Notes: generated by a model not told the origin, from the sequence alone. DNA of 64,000 nt from an uncultured Sterolibacterium sp. (GCA_903832735.1 CAILCO010000161.1:1-64000); one strand, 5' to 3'; positions 42,854-54,216 are shown, counted from the stretch's first letter. Made by a program: numbers and translations.

Positions 42854-42856
42854 GCT

Positions 42857-43519
42857 TCATTCGCCGTCGAGTTCGAACAGCACCGGCAACTTGAAGGCGA
42901 AGGCCTGGCCGCGCAACTGCTGCGGCAGGCGGGTCAGCTGCACGGCGCGGGAGATCATCTCAAGCGCTGCCTGGTCGAGCAATTCATGACCGCTCGAACT
43001 CGCCAGCTGCGGCGGCTCTGCCAGGCCGTTGGCGGCAACGACGACCTGCACCTCGGCCCGGCCACTCAGGCCACTATCCAGGGCAAGCGCCGGATAGCGC
43101 TTGAAGCGACGCGTCGCCGAGGCGAGGCTCAGGCGATATTGGCGCAGGCCGTCTGCATCGGGTCCGGCCCCGGCTGCAGGATGTTCCGCCGAAACGCGCT
43201 CCGATAAGGGCGCCAATGGTCGCTCCGTTGGCCGCCGTGCTGTCGCGCTCGCCAGCGCAGTCATGGCCTTGGCGTCGGACTCCGCCGGTTTCATCCGGGC
43301 GGCATCATCAGCGGCGCCATGAACGCTGGCCGCCGTCTGGCTCCGGGCGACCGTCGCGATCTGCTCCGTCCCGACCTGGCGCAGCGTCGCCGTCAGCGGC
43401 AAACCGGCGCGCGACGCAGCCGGCATGGTCGCCTGCGCCAGCAGCCAGGCATGCAAAGCCAGGGAAATGGCCAGACTGCGCCACAGTGAGAAGTCGTTCC
43501 CGCCACTATTAAATTTCAT
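42857..43519 (-). CDS. TonB-like energy-transducing protein with C-terminal TonB domain
   Basis: A 220-residue protein with one N-terminal membrane helix at about 12-32, a long alanine- and proline-containing spacer, and a TonB-type C-terminal domain (RFKRYPALALDSGLSGRAEVQVVV). The proline-rich stretch of classical TonB is weak. No ExbB/ExbD or TonB-dependent receptor genes are nearby, so its partners lie elsewhere. It is convergent with the Nudix gene, three bases apart. Confidence 0.8.
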   Translation of the reverse strand: MKFNSGGNDFSLWRSLAISLALHAWLLAQATMPAASRAGLPLTATLRQVGTEQIATVARSQTAASVHGAADDAARMKPAESDAKAMTALASATARRPTERPLAPLSERVSAEHPAAGAGPDADGLRQYRLSLASATRRFKRYPALALDSGLSGRAEVQVVVAANGLAEPPQLASSSGHELLDQAALEMISRAVQLTRLPQQLRGQAFAFKLPVLFELDGE

Positions 43520-43573
43520 CTTGCTCTGCTAGTCTTTGACGATCTTAGCCGACCGGTCGATTCTACTCCGCCG

Positions 43574-44164
43574 ATGTCCCCTGTTCGAACTGCTCCGCCC
43601 TTGATCCTGACGCTGGACATGCATGGCGTGCCGCATCGCTGGGTGACCTGGCAGCATGCCTGCTTTTACTATGCCAAAGACCTGGTGGCCTGGGACGCGG
43701 GCGATCACCGCTTCACCTTTCACGGCGGCTTGAACCGGCGTACCGGCTGCCGCTCGTCGATCACCGCCAACAGCATCATCGCCATCCGCGGCAAGGCGCT
43801 CGCGGGAAAAAGTCTGTTCCAGGTACCGCCGCTCGACAATCGCGAGCTGTTCCATCGCGACCGCCATATCTGCGCCTACTGCGGCGCCGAACAGAGCACC
43901 GTGCGCCTGACCCGCGACCATGTCCTGCCGGTCTCCCAGGGCGGGCGCGACCTTTGGATGAACGTGGTCACTGCCTGCCGCAACTGCAATCAGCGAAAAA
44001 GCGGGCGCACGCCGGAGCAGGCCGGCATGGAACTGCTCTACGCCCCTTACGTGCCGAACAAGGCGGAATACCTGATCCTCTGCAATCGCCAGATCCTCGC
44101 CGACCAGATGGATTTCCTGGCCCGCCATGTCCCCACTGCGAGCAGGGTGAAAACCGCCGCCTAA
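43574..44164 (+). CDS. HNH endonuclease family protein
   Basis: A 196-residue protein with an HNH/zinc-ribbon nuclease core: CAYCGAEQSTVRLTRDHVLP, then GGRDLWMNVVTACRNCNQRK. The two CxxC pairs bind zinc; the Asp-His pair and the following Asn are the catalytic residues. The N-terminal 80 residues are conserved in a betaproteobacterial group of stand-alone HNH proteins. Role unknown; no restriction methylase or phage genes are next to it. Confidence 0.88.
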   Translation: MSPVRTAPPLILTLDMHGVPHRWVTWQHACFYYAKDLVAWDAGDHRFTFHGGLNRRTGCRSSITANSIIAIRGKALAGKSLFQVPPLDNRELFHRDRHICAYCGAEQSTVRLTRDHVLPVSQGGRDLWMNVVTACRNCNQRKSGRTPEQAGMELLYAPYVPNKAEYLILCNRQILADQMDFLARHVPTASRVKTAA

Positions 44165-44206
44165 CAGCCCACTTCGGGCCATCTTCGCAGGCAGTACAAT
44201 GCGCGG

Positions 44207-46396
<2,190 letters not shown>

Positions 46397-46510
46397 GCGT
46401 TTCATCCGGGCGCACCTGACCGGGCGCAAGAGCGGAATTTGCCTGTATATTGTCGGCCAATTGAGAAGTTGACAGATCGAACTCTAAACCCACACTCACG
46501 GGAGAACACC

Positions 46511-47764
46511 ATGAAATACAACCGCCCGCATGCCACCGCCTCCTGGGGCACGATGGCCAAGGACTGGGAACGCGGCATCGACTACCCGCGGCTGATCCGC
46601 GAGCGCTTCGAACGCGCCCAGGCCGCGGTCAAGGCGGCCGGTCTCGGCGGCGTGCTCTGCTTCAACGTCGATAACGTACGCTACATCACCGGCACCCATA
46701 TCGGCGAATGGGTGCGCGACAAGTTCGACCGCTATGCGCTCTGCCCGAGGGACGGCGAACCCTACCTGTGGGACCCGGCGCCGCCGGCGAAGCGCATCAG
46801 CAGCCCGTGGATCGCCGATCATGTCGGCGCGCCGATTTCCAACATGCAGGGCGCGCTGCCGCCGTCGATGAACGTGCAGGACGAGTTCGCGCAGCAGATC
46901 AAGAAAATGCTCGTGCATTACGGCATAGACAAGCAGCCGCTGGGCATTGATCTGCTCGAACTGCCGATGCTGCGCGCCCTGGAGAAGGCCGGCATCGAAG
47001 TGGTCGACGGCCAGCAGGCGATGCTCGATGCACGCGAGATCAAGACCGCGGACGAAATCGAGATTCTCAAGGTCGCCGCCGGCATGGTCGACGGCACCTA
47101 TTACGACATCTGCAAGGCGATCCGCCCCGGCATCCGCGAGAACGAACTGGTCGCCATCGCCCACGACCGGCTGTTCCGCATGGGCTCGGAGCGCGTCGAG
47201 TGCATCAATTCGGTGGCCGGGCCGCGCGGCACGCCGCACTCGCATACCTTCTCCGACCGCATGATCCAGCCGGGCGACATGATCTATCTCGACATCATGC
47301 ATTCCTTCAACGGCTACCGCACCTGCTACTACCGCACCTTCGTCTGCGGCGAGCCGAACAAGCACCAGATCGACGCCTACGATCTGGCCTCGAAGTGGAT
47401 CAGCGCCTCGATCGACGCGATCCGCCCCGGCGCCACCGTCGATGACGTGGCCAACAGCTGGCCGCGCGCCGAGGAGTTCGGCTACAAGAACGAGGACGAG
47501 GCCTTCCTGCTCCAGTACGGCCATGGCATCGGCCTGTCGCTGTGGGAGCGGCCGATCATCAGCCGCCGCTTCGGCGGCCAGAAAACGGTGTTGAAGGAAG
47601 GCATGGTCTTCGCCGTGGAAACCTGGAAAGGCGCCGCGGACGGCTCGGGTGCAGCGCGCATCGAGGAAGAGGTGGTGGTCACCAAGAACGGCTGCGAAGT
47701 CATCACCAATTTCCCCTCCGACAAACTGATCTCCTGCGGCCTGCCCGGCTGCGACGTGTTCTGA
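46511..47764 (+). CDS. M24-fold metallohydrolase (creatinase/Xaa-Pro peptidase/DddP-like) with a substituted metal ligand
   Basis: A 417-residue protein with a creatinase-like N-terminal domain (about 30-170) and a pita-bread M24 domain (about 185-405). By comparison with dinuclear M24 enzymes the metal ligands would be Asp261, position 272, His338, Glu370 and Glu385. Position 272 is Cys (LDIMHSFNGYRTCYYRTF) instead of Asp. It could be an aminopeptidase, a DddP-like lyase or a creatinase-like hydrolase; the Cys argues against a standard one. The start at 46511 follows GGGAGAACACC. A CobW-type GTPase begins 12 bases downstream. Confidence 0.85.
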   Translation: MKYNRPHATASWGTMAKDWERGIDYPRLIRERFERAQAAVKAAGLGGVLCFNVDNVRYITGTHIGEWVRDKFDRYALCPRDGEPYLWDPAPPAKRISSPWIADHVGAPISNMQGALPPSMNVQDEFAQQIKKMLVHYGIDKQPLGIDLLELPMLRALEKAGIEVVDGQQAMLDAREIKTADEIEILKVAAGMVDGTYYDICKAIRPGIRENELVAIAHDRLFRMGSERVECINSVAGPRGTPHSHTFSDRMIQPGDMIYLDIMHSFNGYRTCYYRTFVCGEPNKHQIDAYDLASKWISASIDAIRPGATVDDVANSWPRAEEFGYKNEDEAFLLQYGHGIGLSLWERPIISRRFGGQKTVLKEGMVFAVETWKGAADGSGAARIEEEVVVTKNGCEVITNFPSDKLISCGLPGCDVF

Positions 47765-47776
47765 GCGGATCGGCCG

Positions 47777-48829
47777 ATGCAGCGCATTCCTATCACGGTG
47801 ATCACCGGCTTCCTGGGCAGCGGCAAGACGACCCTGATGAACCGCTTGCTGCGCATGCCCGAAGCGGGCAGGACCGCGGTGGTGGTCAATGAGTTCGGCG
47901 AGATCGGCCTCGACCATGATCTGATCGCCGCCAGCGACGACAATGTCATTCTGCTCAAGAATGGCTGCCTCTGCTGCGCCATGCGCGGCGACCTGGTGAC
48001 CGCCCTGGACAAGCTCTATCGCCGTAGCTTGCAGGATACTGCGGCGGTATTCGACCGGGTGGCGATCGAAACCAGTGGTCTGGCCGATCCCGGCCCGGTG
48101 ATCCAACTCCTGCTCTCCGAGCCGGCTACAGTCGCGCGCTACCGGCTCGACGGCGTGGTAACGGTGGTCGACGCGGTCAATGGCGAGGCGACGCTGGACA
48201 CTCATCTCGAATCGGTCAAGCAGGTCGCGGTCGCCGACCGCATCCTCATCTCCAAGCTCGACCTGCCGGGCGCCGAAGGGGCCGAGCGCAGTGCGGCGCT
48301 CAGGGCACGCATCGCGGGCATCAACCCGGCGGCAGACCTCCGCGACGGCGGCGAGGATTTCCCCGCCGCCTTCTTCTCCGCGCGAGCGGAGCGCGACCCC
48401 GCCCTGCTGCTCAAGAATTGGCTGCGCGCCGACGCCTATCGCGACGACACGCCGGCAATGTCTGCAGCGCGGCCCCACGACGACCGTTTCCGTTCCTTCT
48501 GCTACGTCCGCGAAACGCCGATAGACGAGGCCACGCTGGCGCTGTTCGTCACCGCCCTGGGCGACAATCTGGGGCCGCAACTGCTGCGCATCAAGGGCAT
48601 CGTCCATGTCGCCGAGCGGCCGGAAACGCCGGCACTGATACATGGCGCGCAGAAGCTGCTCCATGAGCTCGAATGGCTGGAACAATGGCCATCCGAGGAC
48701 CGCACGAGCCGCATCGTGTTCATTACCCTGGACGCCGGCCGCCCCCTGATCGAGGAACTGATGGGTTTCGCCGAGCGCATCAGCGCGAGCACCATGCGGG
48801 CACGGGCCCATGCCGAGCAAGCCGACTGA
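47777..48829 (+). CDS. COG0523 (CobW/YjiA-type) GTPase, putative metallochaperone
   Basis: A 350-residue SIMIBI-class GTPase. Walker A is GFLGSGKT at 11-18, the metal-binding CxCC is Cys64-Leu-Cys66-Cys67, the guanine-specificity motif is SKLD, and a CobW C-terminal domain lies at about 245-340. Family members deliver zinc, cobalt or other metals to target enzymes. It directly follows the unusual M24 metalloprotein, which may be its client. No cobalamin or zinc-uptake genes are adjacent. Confidence 0.92.
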   Translation: MQRIPITVITGFLGSGKTTLMNRLLRMPEAGRTAVVVNEFGEIGLDHDLIAASDDNVILLKNGCLCCAMRGDLVTALDKLYRRSLQDTAAVFDRVAIETSGLADPGPVIQLLLSEPATVARYRLDGVVTVVDAVNGEATLDTHLESVKQVAVADRILISKLDLPGAEGAERSAALRARIAGINPAADLRDGGEDFPAAFFSARAERDPALLLKNWLRADAYRDDTPAMSAARPHDDRFRSFCYVRETPIDEATLALFVTALGDNLGPQLLRIKGIVHVAERPETPALIHGAQKLLHELEWLEQWPSEDRTSRIVFITLDAGRPLIEELMGFAERISASTMRARAHAEQAD

Positions 48830-48855
48830 TAATACGTTTCAACCCGGAGATATCC

Positions 48856-49245
48856 ATGTCATTCACCGTTGCGCGTTTCCTGTCCTGCGGCATCTGGTTC
48901 TTCGCCGGCATGTTCAAGCTGACCCACTTCAGGCATATCTGCGCGGACATGGCCAAACACGGCATTCCCTTCCAGCCGATGTTCCTGGTCCTGGTGATCA
49001 TCCTCGAGATCGGCGGCTCGGCCCTGATCTTCGCCAATCTCCATGTCTGGCAGGTGGCGCTGTCGTGGATAGGCTTCATGCTGCTGGCGACGCCGATCTA
49101 CCACGGCAAGTTCATCATCGACGGAAAAATATTCTTTCCCGAGTATGTTCAGTTTTCCAAGAACATCTCGCTCGCCGGCGGGCTGATCGCCCTGGCGGCG
49201 CTGGATCCCGCCCTGCCCGCGGGACTCAGGGCCGCATTCAATTGA
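48856..49245 (+). CDS. DoxX-family membrane protein
   Basis: A 129-residue protein with four predicted membrane helices. The family pattern is visible in FLSCGIWFFAGMFKLTHF and FLVLVIILEIGGSALIF. DoxX proteins are small inner-membrane proteins often linked to redox balance or to a neighbouring enzyme. The start at 48856 follows GGAG by eight bases. Its role with the M24/CobW pair is unknown. Confidence 0.82.
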   Translation: MSFTVARFLSCGIWFFAGMFKLTHFRHICADMAKHGIPFQPMFLVLVIILEIGGSALIFANLHVWQVALSWIGFMLLATPIYHGKFIIDGKIFFPEYVQFSKNISLAGGLIALAALDPALPAGLRAAFN

Positions 49246-49262
49246 ACATGGAAAGACCTTTG

Positions 49263-49403
49263 CACCACCAAGGACACAAAGGACACCAAGGTACCCCCTG
49301 AAACTGAATCGTATTCACCGCTCGCCCGTTGGGTGATACGTTGCCTCCCAGACACTCAAGTTGATGCTCGCTTTTCTTGGTGTCCTTGGTGTTCTTGGTG
49401 GTG
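49263..49403. mobile_element. CACCAAGGA inverted-repeat element, copy 1
   Basis: The left arm at 49263-49291 is built of CACCAAGGA-like nonamers and matches the reverse complement of 49376-49403 with two mismatches in 28. The 84-base interior is unlike that of the second copy at 57658-57778. It has no coding gene. It separates the DoxX gene from the sugar-oxidation operon and lies 55 bases upstream of the Gfo/Idh start, so it may supply or block transcription there. It looks like a MITE or a REP-like repeat. Confidence 0.7.
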
Positions 49404-49457
49404 AATGTACTACCGAATTTTTCTAGAAACTTCGCACTCGATAACAGGAGCACAACA

Positions 49458-50483
49458 ATGATCAAGGCTGCCGTAGTAGGACTGGGCTGGTGGGGCAAGA
49501 CGCTGGTGGAGGCGGTGCAAGGCAGAAGCGCGGACATCCGCTTCGTCGCTGCCGCGACGGGAAAGCAGACACCGGAAGCCCAGGCGTTCGCCAAGGAGCA
49601 GAGCCTCGTCCTGTACGGCAGCTATGAGGAACTGATCAAGGATCCCGAGATCGATGCCGTGGTCCTGGCCACCCCCAACTCCATGCATCTGGCGCAGATC
49701 GTCGCGGCGGCTGGCGCCGGCAAACATGTCTTCTGCGAGAAGCCGCTGGCGCTGTCCAAGGCCGACGCGGAAACGGCCGTCGCGGCCTGCCGGCAGGCCG
49801 GCGTGACCCTGGCGCTCGATTTCAACCGGCGCTTCCATCCGACCATCGCGAAGTTGCGCGAGGGCGTCAAACTCGGGGCGCTGGGCAAGATGCTGCATTT
49901 CGAAGGGACGATGACCTTCCCCAACGCGCTCTATCTGAAACCCGATCAGTGGCGCGCCAACCGCACGGAAACGCCCTGCGGCGGATTGATGCCGATGGGC
50001 GTCCATGTCATCGATGCGGCGATCGATCTGTTCGGCGAGGTCGAGGAAGTGTATTGCATGAGTCTGCATCGCGCCGTGGCGATAGATGCCGACGACACCA
50101 CCTCGATCCTGTTCCGCATGAAGAACGGCATGTCCGGCTATCTATCGACCATGACCGCGACCGCGGGCAGCTTCCGCTTCCAGGTCTATGGCTCGGAGGG
50201 CTGGGTGCGCATAAACGGCATGACCCATATCGCCGGCGCCTCGTCGGAGGAGCGGCGCAGCCGTCTCTTCGGCGAGTGCACCCATCAGCCGGTCAAGGGC
50301 GAAGCCGAGACCTGGCAGGCCGAGCCCTACGACGTCTCCAACGCCGCGCTGGTCGCCTTTGCCCGGGCGGCCGCGGGCGGCCCGGCCTTCCCGATTCCGC
50401 TCGCGGAAATGATCCACGGCGTCGCGGTCAGCGACGCGGTGATCCGCTCGGCGGCATCGGGCCGAAGCGAAAAAGTTCTGTAA
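49458..50483 (+). CDS. Gfo/Idh/MocA-family NAD(P)-dependent oxidoreductase
   Basis: A 341-residue dehydrogenase of the glucose-fructose-oxidoreductase/inositol-dehydrogenase fold. The dinucleotide motif is VVGLGWWG and the conserved active-site block is EKPLALS with Lys95. The C-terminal domain includes GLMPMGVHVIDAAIDLFGE, with the family His. It should oxidise a hydroxyl of a sugar, cyclitol or related compound. The start at 49458 follows CAGGAG. It opens an operon with the EboE-type, HIBADH-like and ABC genes. Confidence 0.92.
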   Translation: MIKAAVVGLGWWGKTLVEAVQGRSADIRFVAAATGKQTPEAQAFAKEQSLVLYGSYEELIKDPEIDAVVLATPNSMHLAQIVAAAGAGKHVFCEKPLALSKADAETAVAACRQAGVTLALDFNRRFHPTIAKLREGVKLGALGKMLHFEGTMTFPNALYLKPDQWRANRTETPCGGLMPMGVHVIDAAIDLFGEVEEVYCMSLHRAVAIDADDTTSILFRMKNGMSGYLSTMTATAGSFRFQVYGSEGWVRINGMTHIAGASSEERRSRLFGECTHQPVKGEAETWQAEPYDVSNAALVAFARAAAGGPAFPIPLAEMIHGVAVSDAVIRSAASGRSEKVL

Positions 50484-50505
50484 TAAATTTTCCAGGAGCA
50501 GCAAG

Positions 50506-51702
50506 ATGGATTTAGGCAAGGGCCTCGGCCATTTGACGTATTCGACACTGGTTCATCCCGGCGACACCTGGGACGAAATGTGGCACAGCCTCACCACGTA
50601 TGTCCCGGAAGTGAAGCGCCGCTTCTGTCCCGACCAGCCCTTCGGCGTGTCCCTGCGCCTCTCCGGAAAATCGGCCGCGCGGCTGATCGCCGAGCCCAAG
50701 GAACGGGCCAAGCTGAAGGACTTCCTCGCCGCCAACGACATGTACCTGTACACGGTGAATGCCTTCCCGCACGGTTCCTTCAAGGGCGAGAGGGTCAAGG
50801 AGCAGGTCTATGAACCGGACTGGCGCTCGGACGAGCGCGCGCTGTACACCATGCAGGTCGCGGACATCCTGGCCGAGGTCGCCGCCCCCGGCATCAACCC
50901 CTCGATCCAGAGTCCGCCCTGCGGCTTCAAGCCGAGAGTAACCGGACCCGAGGTGGTGGACGCCTACACCCGCCAGGTGCTCAGGGTGGTCGCGCACCTC
51001 GTCAAGCTGGAGCAGCGGACCGGCCGGACGGTGACTCTGGCGCTGGAGCCCGAACCTTTCTGCTTCATGGAAGTCACCGCCGAGGCGGTGGACTACTTCA
51101 CCCAGCAACTCTACGCCGAGAAGTCCGCCGAAGCGCTGGCCAAGGCCACCGGACTGTCCGTGGCAAAAGCTGCGCTGGCGCTGCGCAGGCATCTCGGCCT
51201 GGTCTATGACATCTGCCATCAGGCGGTGGAATTCGAGGACATCTCGGCATCGCTGGCCAGCCTGGTGGCCGCCGGCATTCCTATCTTCAAGCTGCAGGAA
51301 GCGGCGGCTCTGCGCGTCCCTGTGGTCACCCAGGAACTGGTCGATGCCCTGACGCCCTTTGCCGATACCGTCTATCTCACCCAGACCATCGAGAAGCGGG
51401 ACGGCCGACTTACCCGCTACCTGAATCTCGAAGATGCCTTCGCCGCCTGGCAGAAGGATCCGGGCCCGCGCGAATGGCGCACGCATTTTCACGTGCCGGT
51501 GTTTCTCGACGATCTGGGCCTGTTCAAGACCACCCGCTTCGCGATCGAGGAAGCCTTGCGCTTCCACAAAGCGCAGCCGCTATCGGCGCAACTGGAGATC
51601 GAGACCTACACCTGGGACGTGCTGCCCGCCGAACTGAAGACCGGCGACATCACCGACTATGTCGTGCGCGAACTCGAGTGGGTAAAAAATCAACTTGCTT
51701 AA
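50506..51702 (+). CDS. EboE-type TIM-barrel metabolite protein
   Basis: A 398-residue protein of the xylose-isomerase-like TIM-barrel group. The start HLTYSTLVHPGDTWDEMW and the block TVNAFPHGSFKGERVKEQVY match proteins annotated as metabolite traffic protein EboE. Potential metal ligands include LALEPEPF (Glu), YDICHQAVEF (Asp, His) and IETYTWDVLP. Only this ebo-like gene is here; the other ebo genes are absent. Its place between a Gfo/Idh and a second dehydrogenase suggests isomerisation or epimerisation of an oxidised sugar. Substrate unknown. Confidence 0.85.
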   Translation: MDLGKGLGHLTYSTLVHPGDTWDEMWHSLTTYVPEVKRRFCPDQPFGVSLRLSGKSAARLIAEPKERAKLKDFLAANDMYLYTVNAFPHGSFKGERVKEQVYEPDWRSDERALYTMQVADILAEVAAPGINPSIQSPPCGFKPRVTGPEVVDAYTRQVLRVVAHLVKLEQRTGRTVTLALEPEPFCFMEVTAEAVDYFTQQLYAEKSAEALAKATGLSVAKAALALRRHLGLVYDICHQAVEFEDISASLASLVAAGIPIFKLQEAAALRVPVVTQELVDALTPFADTVYLTQTIEKRDGRLTRYLNLEDAFAAWQKDPGPREWRTHFHVPVFLDDLGLFKTTRFAIEEALRFHKAQPLSAQLEIETYTWDVLPAELKTGDITDYVVRELEWVKNQLA

Positions 51703-51714
51703 CCTGGAGTCATC

Positions 51715-52590
51715 ATGAAAATCGGATTCATCGGACTGGGCCGCATGGGCCAGGGTATTGCGCGCAGGCTACTCGATGCCGGCCACGACCTGGTCGTCTA
51801 TAACCGGACCGCGGAGAAGGCGGCGGAACTTTGCGCCGCCGGCGCGCGCTTTGCCGCGACTACGACCCTGCTCTGCGCGGAGCGCGAAGTGGTGATCACC
51901 ATGCTCGCCGACGACGCAGCGCTTGACAGCGTGGTCTCGGGCGGCTTGCTGCAAGCGCTGCCCCGGGGGGCGATCCACATGGTCATGGGCACCCATGGCG
52001 TGGCCGCCATCCGCGCGCTCACCGCCCTGCATGCCGGGGCGGGCCAGATCCTGGTCGCAGCGCCGGTGCTCGGCCGCCCGGACGTCGCCGCGGCGGGGCA
52101 ACTGGGCATCGTGGCGGCCGGGCCCGCCGACGCGCTGAAGCGCTGCCGCCCGCTGTTCGAAGTGATCGGCCGGCGCACCTTTGAAGCGGGCGCAGAACCC
52201 GAAGGCGCCACCGCGATCAAGCTCGCCAACAACTTCACCCTCGGCTGCGCCATTCAGGCCATGAGCGAGGCGTTCGCGCTGGTGGCGAAGCACGGCGTAC
52301 CGCCCCAAGTACTCTACGACGTCCTCACCGAAGGGCTGTTCGCGGCGCCCGCCTACAAGGTCTACGGCCAGATCATCGTCGACGAAGCCTACGACAAGCC
52401 CGGCTTCACCTCGCTGCTCGCCTTGAAGGACGCGGATCTCGCGCTCGCAGCGGGAGGCGCTGCCCGTGTGCCGCTGCCCAGCGTCAACGCCCTGCGCGAC
52501 CGCTTGCTCGGCGCGATCGCTCACGGCGACGGCGAAAAAGACTGGGCGGTCATCGCGCGCGAGCAGGCCAGGGCCAGCGGTCTCAAGTAG
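51715..52590 (+). CDS. 3-hydroxyisobutyrate-dehydrogenase-like NAD(P)-dependent oxidoreductase
   Basis: A 291-residue beta-hydroxyacid dehydrogenase. The Rossmann motif is GFIGLGRMGQGIA. The catalytic Lys lies in AIKLANNFTLGCAI. The substrate-binding segment usually reading APVSGG is AAPVLGRPDVAAAGQL, as in the glyoxylate/succinic-semialdehyde reductase-like branch. It should act on a beta-hydroxyacid or its semialdehyde. It begins 12 bases after the EboE-type gene and four bases before the ABC ATPase. Confidence 0.9.
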   Translation: MKIGFIGLGRMGQGIARRLLDAGHDLVVYNRTAEKAAELCAAGARFAATTTLLCAEREVVITMLADDAALDSVVSGGLLQALPRGAIHMVMGTHGVAAIRALTALHAGAGQILVAAPVLGRPDVAAAGQLGIVAAGPADALKRCRPLFEVIGRRTFEAGAEPEGATAIKLANNFTLGCAIQAMSEAFALVAKHGVPPQVLYDVLTEGLFAAPAYKVYGQIIVDEAYDKPGFTSLLALKDADLALAAGGAARVPLPSVNALRDRLLGAIAHGDGEKDWAVIAREQARASGLK

Positions 52591-52593
52591 CGC

Positions 52594-54216
52594 ATGGCGA
52601 GTCTCGATGCGCCGAGGCAAGCGGACCCAGTGGACCAACGCGGCCCCGCGCTGAACGCCGCAGCGCCGCTGCCTGGGCCGCTGCTCGCGCCGCTACTGGA
52701 ACTGTGCGCGGTCTCGAAGCAGTTTCCCGGCGTCAAGGCGCTGGACAAGGTTTCCCTGGAAATCTACCCGGGCGAAGTGCACATGGTGCTGGGGCAAAAC
52801 GGCGCCGGCAAGTCGTCGCTGATGAAAGTACTCTACGGCGCCTATCACGCTGACGAGGGTGAAATCAGGCTGCGCGGCGAACGGGTACGGATCGCCTCGC
52901 CATCGGATGCCCGCCGCCTGGGGATCGCGATCATCTCCCAGGAATTCACCCTGGTGCCGCACCTCAATCTCGCCCAGAACATTTTTCTCGGCCGCCAGCC
53001 CGTCGGGCGCTTCATAGGCAAGATCGACCATGCGACGATGCACCGCCGGGCGCGTGAACTGCTCGATGCGCTCGGCCTGTCCGAAGACACCATGACCCCG
53101 GCGCACAAACTCGGCGTGGCGCAGCAGCAGCTGGTCGAAATCGCCAAGGCCTTGTCGCAGAATGCGCGCGTCCTGGTGATGGACGAACCCTCCTCCGCGC
53201 TGTCCGATCACGAGGTGGAAAAACTCTTCGGAGTGATCCGGCGACTGCAGTCCGAAGGTGTGGCGATCATCTACATTTCGCATCGCATGGCCGAGGTCTT
53301 TCAGCTCGGCGACCGGATCACCGTGCTGCGTGATGGCCGCCGCGTCGCCTCCCTGCTGCCGTCCGAGACCACACCTCAGGATCTGGTGAAGATGATGATC
53401 GGCCGTTCCGTCGATGCCGGCTACCGCACGCGCTTCTGCGCCGAGCCCGGCGCCGCGCTGCTGGAAGTTCGCGGCCTGTGTGCCGCCAACGGCACGAAGG
53501 ATGTCAGCCTGGTGGTACGCGCCGGCGAGATCGTCGGCCTCTCCGGCCTGGTCGGATCGGGGCGGAGCGAACTGGTGCGGGCGATCTTCGGCGCCGATAC
53601 GGTGACCGGCGGGGAACTCGAACTGTTTGGCGCAGCCTACCGCCCGGAGCCGGCCGAGGCGGTGCGCCGGGGCCTGGCCCTGGTGCCGGAGAGCCGCAAG
53701 CAGGAAGGCCTGCTGATGATCCACGGCGTCGCGGACAACCTGATCGCGGCGGGCCTGAAGATCCTCTTTCCGCGCGGCTGGTACCGGGCGGGTGTGGCCA
53801 GGCGTGCGGCACTCGCCCTGATAGCGCGGATGAAAATTGCCACCCCGAATCCGGAGCGCGTGGTCAAGACGCTCTCCGGCGGCAACCAGCAAAAAGTCGT
53901 GATCGGAAAATGGCTCTGCGCCCAGTCCCGATGCTTCATCTTCGACGAGCCGACGCGCGGCATCGACGTCGGCGCCAAGGCCGAGATCTTCGCCCTGATC
54001 GAACAGCTGGTCGACGCCGGTTCTGCGGTCCTGATGATCAGCTCCGAGCTGCCGGAGATCGTCGCGCTCTGCGACCGCAGCTATGTCATGCGCGAAGGCC
54101 GGATCGTCGGTGAGCTGGCCCGCGACGAACTCTCCGAGGCCAACATCCTGCACCTGGCGATGCACCCGGAGAGTGGGCATGGCGAACATGGAGGGCATGC
54201 CGAACATGTCCATTGA
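52594..54216 (+). CDS. Ribose/galactose-type ABC transporter, double ATPase subunit
   Basis: A 540-residue protein with two ATPase domains, as in RbsA and MglA. The first has Walker A GQNGAGKSS at 67-74 and a Walker B VLVMDEPSSALSDHE. The second has the degenerate Walker A GLVGSGRSELVRA and the signature LSGGNQQKVVIGKW. The N-terminal 35 residues are a Pro/Ala-rich extension not found in RbsA. It serves the two permeases that follow. The substrate class is carbohydrate or related polyol. Confidence 0.94.
   Translation: MASLDAPRQADPVDQRGPALNAAAPLPGPLLAPLLELCAVSKQFPGVKALDKVSLEIYPGEVHMVLGQNGAGKSSLMKVLYGAYHADEGEIRLRGERVRIASPSDARRLGIAIISQEFTLVPHLNLAQNIFLGRQPVGRFIGKIDHATMHRRARELLDALGLSEDTMTPAHKLGVAQQQLVEIAKALSQNARVLVMDEPSSALSDHEVEKLFGVIRRLQSEGVAIIYISHRMAEVFQLGDRITVLRDGRRVASLLPSETTPQDLVKMMIGRSVDAGYRTRFCAEPGAALLEVRGLCAANGTKDVSLVVRAGEIVGLSGLVGSGRSELVRAIFGADTVTGGELELFGAAYRPEPAEAVRRGLALVPESRKQEGLLMIHGVADNLIAAGLKILFPRGWYRAGVARRAALALIARMKIATPNPERVVKTLSGGNQQKVVIGKWLCAQSRCFIFDEPTRGIDVGAKAEIFALIEQLVDAGSAVLMISSELPEIVALCDRSYVMREGRIVGELARDELSEANILHLAMHPESGHGEHGGHAEHVH

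Noticed and set aside
46496-48820. A 774-codon open frame opposite the M24 and CobW genes
   Set aside because: It spans two real genes and their junction on the other strand and has no domain signals.
50506-51702. A complete ebo/edb cluster
   Set aside because: Only the EboE-like gene is present; the UbiA-like, EboA, EboB, EboD and EboF genes are missing nearby.
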